Shown here: positions 1 through 8,867 of the stretch, piece by piece
Position numbering within the stretch: the first letter of the stretch is position 1
Layout: every line of letters begins with the position of its first letter
Source: an uncultured Modestobacter sp.
Lineage (GTDB): Bacteria > Actinomycetota > Actinomycetes > Mycobacteriales > Geodermatophilaceae
Reading direction: 5' to 3'
DNA: 64,000 nt
Assembly: GCF_947486615.1 (NCBI RefSeq)
Contig: NZ_CANKUD010000006.1
Span: 62,001-126,000 of the forward strand
Made by a program: the position numbers and the translations under genes
The notes under the pieces: generated by a model
Database searches by the model: none
What the model saw: only the letters and a program-made list of their open reading frames with translations
What the model was told of the DNA's origin: nothing

Positions 1-759
1 CGTCGTCCGGGGGACCGGAGTGCTCCGGAGGACGGCGGCCACGCTGAGGCAGCAGGCCCCGACGGCGGCCGCCGCCCAGCCCTGTGGGTGGCCCGCGGCG
101 ACGGCCGCGCCGGCGGTCACCTGGGCGGCCAGCGCCGCCGTCAGCCACCAGGCGCGCGGGTCGCGGGACATCCCGGAGATGAAGGGCACGGTCGCGGCCG
201 TCCCCAGCAGCACGAGGCCGGCGGCCGTCTGCATCAGCGCCGGCTGCACCTGCCACCAGGAGGCCGTGGTCAGGCCGCCGACGTGGCCGAGCACGGTGTC
301 GGTGACGGCGACGACGGCCAGTACCGCGGCGGCACCGAGCAGGGTGTCGCTCGGGTCGGCGACGGCCGTGCTGTCCCGGTTCCAGAGCACCATCCCGCCG
401 TAGACGAGCGGGAACGCAGCGAGGTGGGCGACGGCCAGCGGCACGGTGGTGGCGGTGCCGGCACCGTGGGCGGCGGTGAGCACGGCGGAGGTGGCCAGCC
501 CGGCGGCAACCAGCCCGGCGGCGACGGCCAGGCGCTGCCACAGCGAGCGGTCGGCACCGCCTCGGCGCACCCGCCAGACCAGCAGTGCGGCAACGGCGAG
601 CTGGAGGGTGAGTGCGAGGACCAGCAGCACCACCCCGCCGGCGAGCTCGCGGCCAGGGGAGAGCGCCAGCGCGACCTGGGCGCCGGCCAGGACGCCGACG
701 GTGCAGACCAGCCCACGCGGCATCCCGGTGAGGAGCTGCGGGCTGCGGGCGGCGGGCAT
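1..759 (-). CDS. Multi-pass integral membrane protein, partial (C-terminus outside window)
   Basis: An open minus-strand frame starts at an ATG (759-757) and stays open to base 1, so only the first 253 residues are visible. It has strong third-position GC, unlike the competing plus-strand frames. The translation is a run of hydrophobic segments (about seven) separated by short polar loops, for example GLVCTVGVLAGAQVALAL near residues 15-32 and LLGAAAVLAVVAVTD near 130. No enzymatic motif is reached before the edge. The arrangement resembles the N-terminal membrane sensor of actinobacterial GGDEF/EAL or kinase proteins, but this cannot be settled without the missing C-terminus. The start is chosen as the first ATG of the frame; the Shine-Dalgarno (SD) sequence is weak. 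Confidence 0.6.
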   Translation of the reverse strand, partial: MPAARSPQLLTGMPRGLVCTVGVLAGAQVALALSPGRELAGGVVLLVLALTLQLAVAALLVWRVRRGGADRSLWQRLAVAAGLVAAGLATSAVLTAAHGAGTATTVPLAVAHLAAFPLVYGGMVLWNRDSTAVADPSDTLLGAAAVLAVVAVTDTVLGHVGGLTTASWWQVQPALMQTAAGLVLLGTAATVPFISGMSRDPRAWWLTAALAAQVTAGAAVAAGHPQGWAAAAVGACCLSVAAVLRSTPVPRTT

Positions 760-938
760 GCAGCAGTCATCGGGTGCCCTGGCGGCGGAGTGGAGCGGGA
801 TCCGGGGGATTCACCCGATGGAGCGCTCCGGGCACGGCCGCGGGACGGGAGCCGACCCGGCCCCTCGGTGCGCTCCGGACCGCCGGAGCCCCGCCACCTG
901 CACCTCGTCCGGAGCTCCGACTGCGCCAGGATGGTGCC

Positions 939-1337
939 GTGGACGCCTGGTGGCGCGGTCTGGCCGTGGTCGCCGTCGGGGTGCTGCTGAGCTGGTCGGT
1001 GCTCGTGCTGCTGGCCCGCCGGCTGCCGCCGGGCACGGCCCGGGACCTCGCCCGGTTCCTCCCGGACTCGGTGACCGCGGTCCGGCGGCTGCGCCGGCAT
1101 CCGGCGGTGCCGCGGCGGGCGAGGGCGGCGCTGCTCGTCGCCGGGCTGTGGGTGCTCTCCCCGGTCGACCTGATCCCCGAGTTCCTGCCGGTGATCGGTC
1201 CGCTGGACGACGTCGTGGTGGTGGCGCTGGCCCTGCGCTACGCCGGCCGCCGGGTCCCGCGGGACGTGCTGCTGGCTGCCTGGCCGGGGGACCACCGGCT
1301 GCTGGAGCGGCTGCTGGGCCCTGCCGCCGCACCCTGA
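939..1337 (+). CDS. DUF1232 (YkvA-like) membrane protein
   Basis: A 132-residue protein with one N-terminal hydrophobic segment (about residues 7-25) and the DUF1232 signature at about residues 65-95, including LSPVDLIPEFLPVIGPLDD. This family of small membrane-associated proteins has no established biochemical role. The GTG at 939 is preferred because the sequence becomes family-like immediately (MDAWWRGL); the frame stays open further upstream but that part is Pro/Arg-rich non-coding-like sequence. It is divergent from the membrane protein on its left. Confidence 0.8.
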   Translation: MDAWWRGLAVVAVGVLLSWSVLVLLARRLPPGTARDLARFLPDSVTAVRRLRRHPAVPRRARAALLVAGLWVLSPVDLIPEFLPVIGPLDDVVVVALALRYAGRRVPRDVLLAAWPGDHRLLERLLGPAAAP

Positions 1338-1453
1338 TCGACGAGGCGCCGGCGCCCGGCGGGCCGAGCTGGCCTGCCGGGCGCCGGCGCGCGACGTCGA
1401 GCAGCGTGCGGCCCGGCGGCATCACGACGCCGCCGGGCCGGACCGACCGGACC

Positions 1454-1789
1454 TCAGCGGGGCTGCGCCGGGTTGGTCGGGTCGCCCTGCGACGGCGGGT
1501 TGATCTTCGGGCCGGTGGTCGCCTCGGAGACGGCCGAGCCACCGGACGGTGCGGGGGCCTGCTCCGGCTGGGTGCCGGCCGGGTCGCCACCGGAGGGCTG
1601 CGCGCCCGCCGACAGCTGGCCGAGCCGGTGGTCCATCGCCTGCACCACCTGGATGCGGTTGGCGTGGGCCTTCTCGTAGCTCAGCAACGTCCGCAGGTCG
1701 TCGACGTCCAGCGTGCGGATGCGGGAGGTGAGGCTCCCCACGGGCAGGTGGTCGTAGTCGGGCAGCGGGAGGGTCTCGTGCTCGGGCAT
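1454..1789 (-). CDS. Small DUF8129-like protein, function unknown
   Basis: An 111-residue soluble protein. The first 55 residues (LPLPDYDHLPVGSL..., then LLSYEKAHANR) match the short module found at the C-terminus of actinobacterial lipid-droplet-associated (DUF8129-type) proteins; here it is free-standing. The remaining half is Gly/Pro/Ser-rich and probably disordered. The ATG at 1789 is preceded by a strong SD (AGGAAGGAG at 1795-1803). Its upstream region holds copy A of the dispersed hairpin element. The family match is from recognition of the sequence, not a search. Confidence 0.75.
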   Translation of the reverse strand: MPEHETLPLPDYDHLPVGSLTSRIRTLDVDDLRTLLSYEKAHANRIQVVQAMDHRLGQLSAGAQPSGGDPAGTQPEQAPAPSGGSAVSEATTGPKINPPSQGDPTNPAQPR

Positions 1790-1815
1790 CCCGGCTCCTT
1801 CCTGTTGTGCTTCTC

Positions 1816-1871
1816 GGCCCTCCTGCAGGGTCCCGCCGCGAGCTGGCGAGTGGTGGGGGGCAGGAGGGTCC
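1816..1871 (+). repeat. Dispersed intergenic hairpin element, copy A
   Basis: A 56-base element sharing its core with copies at 3461, 21769, 54580 and 55660. The outer stem CCCTCCTGC (1818-1826) pairs perfectly with GCAGGAGGG (1860-1868). The inner stem uses CCCGCCGC and GTGGTGGG, with G.T pairs. Unlike the other copies it does not follow a stop codon: it lies between two divergent genes. Confidence 0.8.
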
Positions 1872-2009
1872 TTCTGCTACCCGGGCGGCGCGGGATGACA
1901 CACGGGTGTGAACGGGTCGCCGGCGTGGGTAGGCCGCGACGACGCACCGTCCGGGGCCCAGCCACGGCCCCGCCCGTACTCCCGAACACACGAAGGAGCT
2001 CCCCGTCCC

Positions 2010-3137
2010 ATGGACGTGACCTTCCTGCAGCCGGTCTTCGCAGCCTCCGGCCCCTACGCCACGGTCTGCGCCGACATCACGCACAACACCGAGAACGCCG
2101 ACACCGAGGTGGGTCTCCGGGTCCGCGCGGTGGGCGAGCAGCTGACCGAGCAGGGCGCGCCGGCCCAGGTCGTCGACGCGGTGCGCGAGCGTCTCCTGCA
2201 GACCAACGACGGCGGTCAGCTGGCCACCCTCCGCGGTCGCGCGCTCGTCGTGGCCGCCGACGGCTCGGTGGTGCTGGACGAGGTCCTCGCCGACGCGCCG
2301 CGCGACCCCGTCGCCCGCTGGTCGCCCGCCCCGGACCTGATGCCGGTGCTGCGCCAGCTCGCCGGCCGGGTGCCGCACGTGGTCGTCTTCGCCGACCGGA
2401 TCGGCGCCGACGTCGCGGTGGCCACCCTCGCCGACCACCCCGAGGACCAGGACACCATCGAGGGCGACGGCTTCCACGCCCGCAAGGTGAAGGTCGGCGG
2501 CTGGGCGCACAACACCTACATGCACACCGCGGAGAACCAGTGGGAGGAGAACGCCGACAGCGTGGCGGGCGAGCTCCACTCGCTGGTCACCCGGGACGCG
2601 GCGCAGTTCGTCCTGCTCGCCGGTGACGTGCGGGCCCGCCAGCTGATCAGCGACAAGGCCAGCAAGGAGGTCGGCGACGTCCTCGTCTCGATCGAGGAGG
2701 GCGGCCGGGCCGCCGGCGCCGACCGGGAGGTCGTCGAGCAGCGCGCCGTCGAGCTGGTCGCCGAGCACGAGGCCCACGAGCAGGCCCGTGTGGTCGAGCA
2801 GGTGCAGGCAGCCTCCGCGCACGGCCTCGCCGTGACCGGGACGGCGCTGGTCGTCGAGGCGCTGCGCAAGGCCCAGGTCGAGACGCTGGTGCTGGCCGAC
2901 CAGCTCGACGACGAGCAGCTGTTCGTCGGCTCCGACCCGCTGCAGGTCGGGGTGGGTGCCGACGACATGGCCGCCCTCGGGGTCGGCGACGCCCAGCGCG
3001 TCCCGGCCGACCAGGCGCTGCTGCGCGCTGCGGTCGGCAGCGACGCTGCGGTCGTCGTCGTGCCCCGCACCGCGATGCCCGGTGACATCCCGGTGGCCGC
3101 GGTCCTCCGCTACACCGACGACTCGACGCCCAGCTGA
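2010..3137 (+). CDS. Vms1/baeRF-family protein (Rv2629-like)
   Basis: A 375-residue soluble protein resembling mycobacterial Rv2629 and the bacterial eRF1-like family 2 (baeRF2/Vms1 clade), a group related to peptidyl-tRNA hydrolases and release factors acting on stalled ribosomes. The N-terminal half carries the divergent eRF1 domain-1-like fold. The central part (HNTYMHTAENQWEENAD, about residues 168-184) and the C-terminal RNase-H-like/L7Ae-like region (VVEALRKAQVETLVLADQL) fit the family layout. The ATG at 2010 is chosen over upstream starts because of the SD AAGGAGCT 8 bases ahead. In mycobacteria this family is dormancy-linked; whether it acts on ribosomes here is inference. Confidence 0.8.
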   Translation: MDVTFLQPVFAASGPYATVCADITHNTENADTEVGLRVRAVGEQLTEQGAPAQVVDAVRERLLQTNDGGQLATLRGRALVVAADGSVVLDEVLADAPRDPVARWSPAPDLMPVLRQLAGRVPHVVVFADRIGADVAVATLADHPEDQDTIEGDGFHARKVKVGGWAHNTYMHTAENQWEENADSVAGELHSLVTRDAAQFVLLAGDVRARQLISDKASKEVGDVLVSIEEGGRAAGADREVVEQRAVELVAEHEAHEQARVVEQVQAASAHGLAVTGTALVVEALRKAQVETLVLADQLDDEQLFVGSDPLQVGVGADDMAALGVGDAQRVPADQALLRAAVGSDAAVVVVPRTAMPGDIPVAAVLRYTDDSTPS

Positions 3138-3198
3138 CCCCGGTCGGCACCCATCCCACCGGCCGCGATGCGGCCACTGGACAGAACGGAGCACCACC

Positions 3199-3456
3199 AT
3201 GACCGACCCCCACCAGGCCGCCACCCCGCCGGGCACCGACCCGGCCGACATCGAGCAGCGGGGCGCCATCGCCGAGGCGCTGGGCAAGGAGGTGTGGCCG
3301 GCCGACAAGGACGCCCTCGTCGCCAAGGCCCAGGAGTCCAACGCCCCCGACCGCGTCCTCGCCTCGCTGAACCGGCTGCCGGCGCACGCCCAGTTCGCCA
3401 ACGTGCAGGACGTCGCCGAGGCCCTGGGCATCGGCACCGAGCAGCAGCGCTTCTGA
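3199..3456 (+). CDS. DUF2795 domain protein
   Basis: An 85-residue soluble protein. Residues 20-85 form a DUF2795-like module (LASLNRLPAHAQFANVQDVA followed by EALG), common in actinobacteria, often in several copies per genome, with no assigned function. The ATG at 3199 follows a weak SD (CGGAGCACC). It lies 61 bases after the Vms1-like gene on the same strand, so co-transcription is plausible. Copy B of the hairpin element begins 4 bases after its stop codon. Confidence 0.85.
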   Translation: MTDPHQAATPPGTDPADIEQRGAIAEALGKEVWPADKDALVAKAQESNAPDRVLASLNRLPAHAQFANVQDVAEALGIGTEQQRF

Positions 3457-3460
3457 CGAA

Positions 3461-3517
3461 GGACCCCCTTGCCCCCCCCACCACTCGCGAGCTCGTGGCG
3501 GGACCCTGCAAGGGGCC
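3461..3517 (-). repeat. Dispersed intergenic hairpin element, copy B
   Basis: Same family as copy A, opposite orientation. CCCCTTGC (3465-3472) pairs with GCAAGGGG (3508-3515). It begins 4 bases after the stop of the DUF2795 gene, preceded by the shared flank GAAGGACC. Confidence 0.85.
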
Positions 3518-3563
3518 AGCGGGGCGCGGTGTCGTCCATCGCTCCCGGGGTAAGGGGGACCTC

Positions 3564-3788
3564 ATGCCCGACATGAAGGACCCCTCGCCCGAGGCGATCG
3601 CCAACGTCACCGAGCACAACGTCGAGACCCGGGCGCAGCTGCTGCCCGAGGAGCGCTCCAGCGGGCCGAGCGCCGACCCGGAGAAGCAGGCCGCGGTCAT
3701 CCTGGCCGAGTCCGAGGAGCGCACCGTGCACGCCGACCCGGACGACGCGCAGGGTGGTCACCGGCAGTCCTCCGACACCGCCGACTGA
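3564..3788 (+). CDS. Small acidic hypothetical protein
   Basis: A 74-residue, highly charged, Glu/Asp/Ala-rich protein with no hydrophobic segment and no recognised domain ([20 protein letters not shown] near the start). The ATG at 3564 has a good SD (AAGGGGGAC). It is probably a small, largely disordered cytoplasmic protein like others that accompany DUF2795 and ChaB genes in stress-tolerant actinobacteria; that association is inference. It ends just before a strong bidirectional hairpin. Confidence 0.65.
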   Translation: MPDMKDPSPEAIANVTEHNVETRAQLLPEERSSGPSADPEKQAAVILAESEERTVHADPDDAQGGHRQSSDTAD

Positions 3789-3806
3789 CCCGCACCGCCG
3801 ACCGAC

Positions 3807-3847
3807 CCGCACCGCCCCGGGGGCTCAGCGCCCCCGGGGCGGTGCGG
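3807..3847. terminator. Bidirectional terminator hairpin
   Basis: Perfect 18-bp arms (3807-3824 and 3830-3847) with a 5-base loop lie between two convergent genes. The loop contains the stop codon of the LacI gene and the right arm encodes its last residues. There is no T-tract, as is usual in high-GC actinobacteria. Confidence 0.75.
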
Positions 3848-4847
3848 TGCTCTCCCGGACCACCAGCGCCGTGGCCAGCTCCAGCCGCGGCACCTCCAGC
3901 TCCTCGCCACGGACCAGCCGCAGCACGGTGCGCGCGGCCAGCGCGCCCATCTCCGACAGCGGCTGGTGCACCGTGGTCAGCGGGGGAGAGGACCAGCGGG
4001 CACCCGGCAGGTCGTCGAAGCCCACGATGCTGACGTCCTCCGGTACCCGAAGACCCCGCTGCCGCACCGCCTCGTAGGCGCCCAGCGCCATCTGGTCGTT
4101 CGCCGCGACGATCGCCGTCGGCGGCTCGGGGTGGGCCAGCAGCTCGGCGCCGAGCCGGAACCCCGACTCGTGCTCGAAGTCGCCGACGAGCAGCAGTTCC
4201 GGGTCGACGGTGAGCCCGGCCGCCTCCACCGCGGCGCGGTGCCCGTCCAGCCGGGCGCGGCTGGCCAGCAGGGCCGGGATGCCGGCGATCACGCCGATCC
4301 GCCGGTGCCCGAGCCCGATCAGGTGCTCGGTGGCGCTGAGCCCGCCGGCCCAGTTGGTCGCCCCGATCGTGGGCACGTCCATCGCCGGGACGCCGGCCGG
4401 GTCGATGACCACCGCCGGGACGTGCAGCCGGCGCAGCTCCGCGGCCAGCGTCGGGTCGACCTCGTTGGTCACCAGGATGGCGCCGTCGCTGGCCCGGCCG
4501 GCCAGGTTGTCCAGCCAGCTGCGGGTGTCGCTGGCCCGGCGGTGGGTGGCGGTGACCACCGTGCCCACCCCCTCGGCGTGGGCGGCGTCCTCGACGCCCC
4601 GGATGATCTCCACCGCCCACGGGCTGTCCAGGTCGTTGAAGACCAGGTCGATCAGCCGCGCGGTGGTGCTCGTCCGGCCGCCCCGGCGGCGGTAACCGTG
4701 GTCACGCAGCAGCTGCTCCACCCGTTCCCGGGTGTGCGGGGCGACGTCGGAGCGGCCGTTGAGCACGCGGGAGACCGTCGGCACGGAGACCCCGGCCTCC
4801 GCGGCGATGGTCGCGATCGTGACGCCGCGGGCCGGGGTGTCGGTCAC
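3825..4847 (-). CDS. LacI-family transcriptional regulator
   Basis: A 340-residue regulator. Residues 7-30 form the LacI helix-turn-helix ([20 protein letters not shown], then LNG). Residues 60-335 are the periplasmic-binding-protein-like sensor domain with typical landmarks: [26 protein letters not shown] and [20 protein letters not shown]. It probably senses a sugar, but no sugar operon is adjacent, so target and ligand are unknown. The GTG at 4847 follows GAGGAGG; longer frames upstream are rejected because they lack family similarity. Confidence 0.92.
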   Translation of the reverse strand: MTDTPARGVTIATIAAEAGVSVPTVSRVLNGRSDVAPHTRERVEQLLRDHGYRRRGGRTSTTARLIDLVFNDLDSPWAVEIIRGVEDAAHAEGVGTVVTATHRRASDTRSWLDNLAGRASDGAILVTNEVDPTLAAELRRLHVPAVVIDPAGVPAMDVPTIGATNWAGGLSATEHLIGLGHRRIGVIAGIPALLASRARLDGHRAAVEAAGLTVDPELLLVGDFEHESGFRLGAELLAHPEPPTAIVAANDQMALGAYEAVRQRGLRVPEDVSIVGFDDLPGARWSSPPLTTVHQPLSEMGALAARTVLRLVRGEELEVPRLELATALVVRESTAPPRGR

Positions 4848-4944
4848 TGGGTCCTCCTCATCCGCCGACAGCCTAGGGCGCGAGCACGCAGCGCATGGTG
4901 CGCGTGCCCGCTGGGTAGACCCGGGCGCGACGAGAGGAGCCACC

Positions 4945-5370
4945 ATGCCGAAGACGACGAAGAGCGGCGACGCGAAGCAGGACGAGATCCCCAGCACCCT
5001 GCAGCGCTCGGACGAGAAGGCCCAGCGCACGTTCGCCAAGGCCCACGACTCGGCCGCCGAGGAGTACGGCGACGAGCAGCGGGCCAACCGGGTCGCGTGG
5101 GGCGCGGTCAAGCACACCCACGAGAAGGTGGGCGACCACTGGGAGCCCAAGGACCACGAGGGGCCCAGCGACCAGCAGTCGGCCGAGGGCAACGCCGACA
5201 CCGATCTGGACAGCAAGGGCGGGGTCGACGCCAACGCCTCCAAGGCCCACCTCTACGACCTCGCCAAGGACGCCGGCATCGAGGGTCGCTCGACGATGGA
5301 CAAGGAGGAGCTGGCCGACGCGCTGCAGAAGTCGAACGACCGGAAGACCGCCGAGGCCCGCGGGAAGTGA
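4945..5370 (+). CDS. ChaB-family protein with C-terminal Rho-N/SAP-like motif
   Basis: A 141-residue soluble protein. Residues 10-75 match the ChaB fold (IPSTLQRSDEKAQRTFAKAH, later WGAVKHTHEK). The C-terminal 35 residues (KAHLYDLAKDAGIEGRSTMD, then KEELADAL) form a Rho-N/SAP-like helical hairpin typical of nucleic-acid-binding tails. ChaB was named from E. coli cation-transport regulation, but its molecular role is uncertain. The start ATG 4945 has SD GAGAGGAGC. A K+ channel gene follows 18 bases downstream. Confidence 0.87.
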   Translation: MPKTTKSGDAKQDEIPSTLQRSDEKAQRTFAKAHDSAAEEYGDEQRANRVAWGAVKHTHEKVGDHWEPKDHEGPSDQQSAEGNADTDLDSKGGVDANASKAHLYDLAKDAGIEGRSTMDKEELADALQKSNDRKTAEARGK

Positions 5371-5388
5371 CCCGGCCAGACTGACCGG

Positions 5389-6183
5389 GTGACTCGGGAG
5401 GACCTGCGCCGGCGCTACGAAGAGGTCAGCCAGTGGCCGCTGGTGGTGCTGGCGCTGCTGTTCGTGGCGGCCTACGCCTGGGGAGTGTTGCGGCCGGACC
5501 TGCCCGGCTGGCTCCGGAGCGCCCTCGCGCTGGTCACGCTGGTGACCTGGCCGGTGTTCCTGGCCGACTACCTGCTGCGGCTGGCGCTCGCCGAGCAGCG
5601 CTGGCGGTTCGTCCGGCAGAACTGGGTGGACGGCGTCGCGGTGCTGCTGCCCCTGCTGCGGCCGCTGCGCATCGTCAGCCTGGTACGGGTCGCCCGGGTG
5701 CTCGACCGCCGGCTCACCGTCACCCTGCACGGCCGGGTCGCCGCCTACGTCACCCTCACCGCCTCGCTGGTCGTCTTCATGGCCTCCCTGGCCGCCTACG
5801 ACGCCGAACGCGGCGCCCCGGACGCGCAGATCACCAGCTACGGCGACGCCCTGTGGTGGGCGCTGACCACGATCACCACGGTCGGCTACGGCGACGAGTA
5901 CCCGGTCACCACCGAGGGCCGGCTGGTCGCCGGGCTGCTCATGGTCGGGGGCATCGCCCTGCTCGGTGTGGTCACCGCCGCGGTCGCCTCCTGGTTCGTG
6001 GGCCGGGTCGCCGACGCCGCCCGGGCCGAGGACGACGCCGCGGACGCCGCTGCCGACGAGGCGATGCGCGCCGAGGTGCGCGCGCTGGCCGAGGAGGTGC
6101 GCCGGCTGCGCGCCGAGCTGGCCGGGGACGGGCCCACCGCCCCGGCCCCGGCCCCGGCCGCTGGGGTCAGGCCGACGGGATGA
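5389..6183 (+). CDS. Potassium channel family protein
   Basis: A 264-residue inner-membrane channel. There are four N-terminal hydrophobic segments with an Arg-rich S4-like helix (RPLRIVSLVRVARVLDRRL, about residues 85-104), then the pore loop with the K+ selectivity filter TTVGYGD (about residues 163-169), then the inner helix (LLMVGGIALLGVVTAAVASW). A short charged coiled-coil tail (EEVRRLRAELAG) suggests tetramerisation. It lacks an RCK domain. GTG start at 5389, 18 bases after chaB, so the two may be co-transcribed. Its 3' end overlaps the convergent peptidase gene by 17 bases. Confidence 0.9.
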   Translation: MTREDLRRRYEEVSQWPLVVLALLFVAAYAWGVLRPDLPGWLRSALALVTLVTWPVFLADYLLRLALAEQRWRFVRQNWVDGVAVLLPLLRPLRIVSLVRVARVLDRRLTVTLHGRVAAYVTLTASLVVFMASLAAYDAERGAPDAQITSYGDALWWALTTITTVGYGDEYPVTTEGRLVAGLLMVGGIALLGVVTAAVASWFVGRVADAARAEDDAADAAADEAMRAEVRALAEEVRRLRAELAGDGPTAPAPAPAAGVRPTG

Positions 6184-7489
6184 GGATCAGCTCGGTCTGC
6201 CGCCGGTCCAGGTACTCCACCCCGGCCGCGGTGAGCGCGATGCCCTGCTCCAGCGCCATCCGGACCAGCTGACCGCCCCACTCGGGCACCGGCACCCGCA
6301 CGCACAGCTCGAGGGCGTAGACGGTGTCCAGGTGCACGGGGGCCTGTCCCGCGCCGGGGACGCCGTCCTGCTGGTCCCACATGCCGATCGCCGGGCCCGC
6401 CCCGTGGCCGTGCACGCCGACCGGGTGGGAGTAGACGTCGCCGTCGATCCCGGCGGCGGCCGCGGCGGCGCGGGCCGCGGCCAGCACCTCGTCCCCGGTG
6501 CGGCCGGGGCGCAGTTCCGCGGTGGTCAGGTCCTGCATGCGATTGCCGACGCCCAAGGCGGCGACCAGCCCGGCCGGCGCGGCCGTCTCACCCGGGCGCA
6601 GCACGTAGGCGTTGCGCTGGGTGTCGGTCATCAGGCCCAGGCTGGACAGGCCCACGTCGCAGTGCACCAGGTCGCCGGGCTGCACGACGGCGTCGTAGGG
6701 CACGCCGGGCAGCACGGTGCCGCGCTCGTCGGCCAGCGGGCTGCCGGCGCGCTGCAGCCCGACGGTGGGCTGGAACCACGGGTCGACGCCGAGGTCGGCG
6801 AAGCGCTGCCGGATCCACCAGGCGACGTCCAGGGCGGTGGTCTCCCCGACGGTGATCACGGCGGGGGAGAAGGCCTCGTCGATCACCTCGTGCACCAGCC
6901 GGTTCATCGCGTGCAGCGCGCCGATCTCCTCCGGCAGCCGGGTCTCCAGCCAGCCGACCGCCAGCGCCTCGGCCGAGACCAGCTTCTCCGCGTGCGGCCC
7001 CAGGGCCCCGACCAGCAGCTGGTGCTCGGTGTGGGAGAGCCCGTCGGCGTGGGCGAACACCCGGGAGACGTCGACGCCGATGGTGCGCGGCGCGGCCTGG
7101 TCCACGAACCGGCGGACCGCCGCCCACTGCGCGTCCTCCGCGGAGAGCCCCTGCTGGTCGTCGGCCTCCCAGGCGGGGAGGAACTGCCCGACCGGGTACC
7201 GGGAGACGGCGACCGCGGTGACGCCGTCGTCGCTGCGGTGGAACATCAGGATCGTGCGCCGCCGGGCCGACAGCCAGGTCGCCGGCAGCAGCGTCGGGAG
7301 CACCGGGTCCTCGTTGTACTCCCGGCCGATGACCACCCACAGGTCGATCCCGGCCCGGTCCATCAGCCCGGGCAGGAGGTCCAGCAGCCGCTGGGTCAGC
7401 CAGCGGTCGCGGACGTCGGCCTGGTCCCGGAGGGGGAGGGGCACCGTGCGGGTGGGGTCCGGGGTGGCGCGCTCGGCGATCACGGTCAT
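6167..7489 (-). CDS. M24-family metallopeptidase (Xaa-Pro aminopeptidase-like)
   Basis: A 440-residue cytoplasmic peptidase. The N-terminal half is a creatinase/prolidase N-domain-like region. The C-terminal pita-bread domain has the metal ligand order Asp (LVHCDVG), Asp (LMTDTQRN), His (GVHGHGAG), Glu (YALELCVRV) and Glu (MALEQGIALTAAG). This is consistent with a dinuclear M24 enzyme cleaving Xaa-Pro bonds, though substrate specificity cannot be read from sequence. The ATG at 7489 is chosen because the family-like sequence begins there (MTVIAERATPDPTRTVPLPL). Confidence 0.85.
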   Translation of the reverse strand: MTVIAERATPDPTRTVPLPLRDQADVRDRWLTQRLLDLLPGLMDRAGIDLWVVIGREYNEDPVLPTLLPATWLSARRRTILMFHRSDDGVTAVAVSRYPVGQFLPAWEADDQQGLSAEDAQWAAVRRFVDQAAPRTIGVDVSRVFAHADGLSHTEHQLLVGALGPHAEKLVSAEALAVGWLETRLPEEIGALHAMNRLVHEVIDEAFSPAVITVGETTALDVAWWIRQRFADLGVDPWFQPTVGLQRAGSPLADERGTVLPGVPYDAVVQPGDLVHCDVGLSSLGLMTDTQRNAYVLRPGETAAPAGLVAALGVGNRMQDLTTAELRPGRTGDEVLAAARAAAAAAGIDGDVYSHPVGVHGHGAGPAIGMWDQQDGVPGAGQAPVHLDTVYALELCVRVPVPEWGGQLVRMALEQGIALTAAGVEYLDRRQTELILIPSA

Positions 7490-7550
7490 GCAGGCAGGAA
7501 AGCAGACCGGCCGCCGTCCTGCTCGGAGTGCGCCCGCGGGGGCCGGCCGG

Positions 7551-8717
7551 TCAGGCCATGCCCCCGGCGGTCGGGTGGGAGCTGCCGATCCTGCGGAACG
7601 GGACGACCGTGCCGCCGGCCACCACGACCCGGTCACGGCCGCCCTGCTTGGCCTGGTACATCGCCGCGTCGGCCCGGTCGACCAGCCGCCACAGGGCGTC
7701 GGTGGGGTCCTCGCCGTCCGCCGGGCCGGTCAGGGCCACCCCGATCGAGACGGTCACCTGGTGCTGGCCGACCACGCTGCCCTTGACCGCCAGCCGGAGC
7801 CGCTCGGCCAGCCGCCGCGCCTCACTGGGGTCGGCGACCAGGCCGAGCACAACCAGCTCCTCCCCGCCGGTGCGGGCCAGCACGTCCGGTGGGCGCACCG
7901 ACGCCGCCAGCGCCGAGCCGACACCGCGCAGCACCGCGTCGCCCACGGCGTGCCCGAACTCGTCGTTGAGCCGCTTGAAGTGGTCCAGGTCGAGCACCAG
8001 GGCGCCCACCCGCAGGCCGTCGCGGCGGGCCTGGCGCCAGATGCGCGGGGCCTGGTCGACCAGCGAGCGGCGGTTGGCCAGCCCGGTCAGCGGGTCGGTG
8101 GAGGACATCTCCTGGGTGACCGCGAGCAGCCGCTGCACCCGGCGGCGCAGCAGGAACACCCCCAGCGTCGCGACGTCGAGGGTCAGGGCGCTGACCGCCA
8201 CGTGCACCAGCAGCGAGGGGGTGCCCGGGTAGCTGCCGGCCAGGGCCACCCAGCAGGCGGCGACCACCGCCAGCATGTGCGCGGCCAGCGCCCGGGCGCC
8301 CAGGAACCAGGCGGCCATGAAGCAGCAGAACAGCAGCATCAGCGGCGGCGCGTGCCGCAGCGGGTCGCCGGTGGCCCAGGCCAGCAGCACGTAGGTGGCG
8401 TCACCGAGCAGCACCAGGACGGCGGTGAGCGTCTCCCCGGCGCGCTGCCGGACGACCAGCGCCAGGGCGATGAGCAGGCAGGCGCCCAGCGCGCCGGCGT
8501 AGAGCGGGCGGCTCACCGAGTCCCGCAGCGCGCCGTCGACGAGCAGGTTGATCGAGCCCAGCGCGGCGCCGGCGCAGAACAGCGCGGCCAGGCACCAGGC
8601 GACCAGGCGGTGCTCGCCACCCCGCTCGGGGCGCGGCAGGTCGTCGACCGGCCTGGACCGCTCGCGGTGCCGGTGACCCGTACCGGGCCGTCGCGCCCCC
8701 ACCATGCGCAGCAGCAT
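7551..8717 (-). CDS. Membrane diguanylate cyclase (GGDEF)
   Basis: A 388-residue protein: about six predicted membrane helices (roughly residues 35-200, uncharacterised sensor), then a GGDEF domain beginning at SSTDPLTGLANRR. The active site is GGEEL, a functional variant of GGDEF. An RxxD product-inhibition site lies five residues upstream (RPPD-VLART-GGEEL). It would make cyclic di-GMP from two GTP with feedback inhibition. Two in-frame ATGs (8717 and 8705) are possible; neither has a clear SD. Confidence 0.9.
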   Translation of the reverse strand: MLLRMVGARRPGTGHRHRERSRPVDDLPRPERGGEHRLVAWCLAALFCAGAALGSINLLVDGALRDSVSRPLYAGALGACLLIALALVVRQRAGETLTAVLVLLGDATYVLLAWATGDPLRHAPPLMLLFCCFMAAWFLGARALAAHMLAVVAACWVALAGSYPGTPSLLVHVAVSALTLDVATLGVFLLRRRVQRLLAVTQEMSSTDPLTGLANRRSLVDQAPRIWRQARRDGLRVGALVLDLDHFKRLNDEFGHAVGDAVLRGVGSALAASVRPPDVLARTGGEELVVLGLVADPSEARRLAERLRLAVKGSVVGQHQVTVSIGVALTGPADGEDPTDALWRLVDRADAAMYQAKQGGRDRVVVAGGTVVPFRRIGSSHPTAGGMA

Positions 8718-8867
8718 GCCGCAGCCCGGCCGCTGGCATAACCGGCTGGGGCGCGCCATTTCCGGAACCCGCAGCTCCGTTGGTGCCGCTGTGACAGGAG
8801 GGGCGTGCCGGCCCGCCGGGTGCCAGGCTGGACGGCGCACGTGCACCCATCCGGAAGGAGAGCGACG

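Noticed and set aside
1899-1910. Short inverted repeat CACAC-GG-GTGTG as an operator upstream of the Vms1-like gene
   Set aside because: Only five bases per arm and no match to a known regulator consensus; likely chance.
446-2626. 726-codon plus-strand frame spanning several small genes
   Set aside because: It crosses two real minus-strand genes and one real plus-strand gene in another phase, and shows no coding-like third-position pattern.
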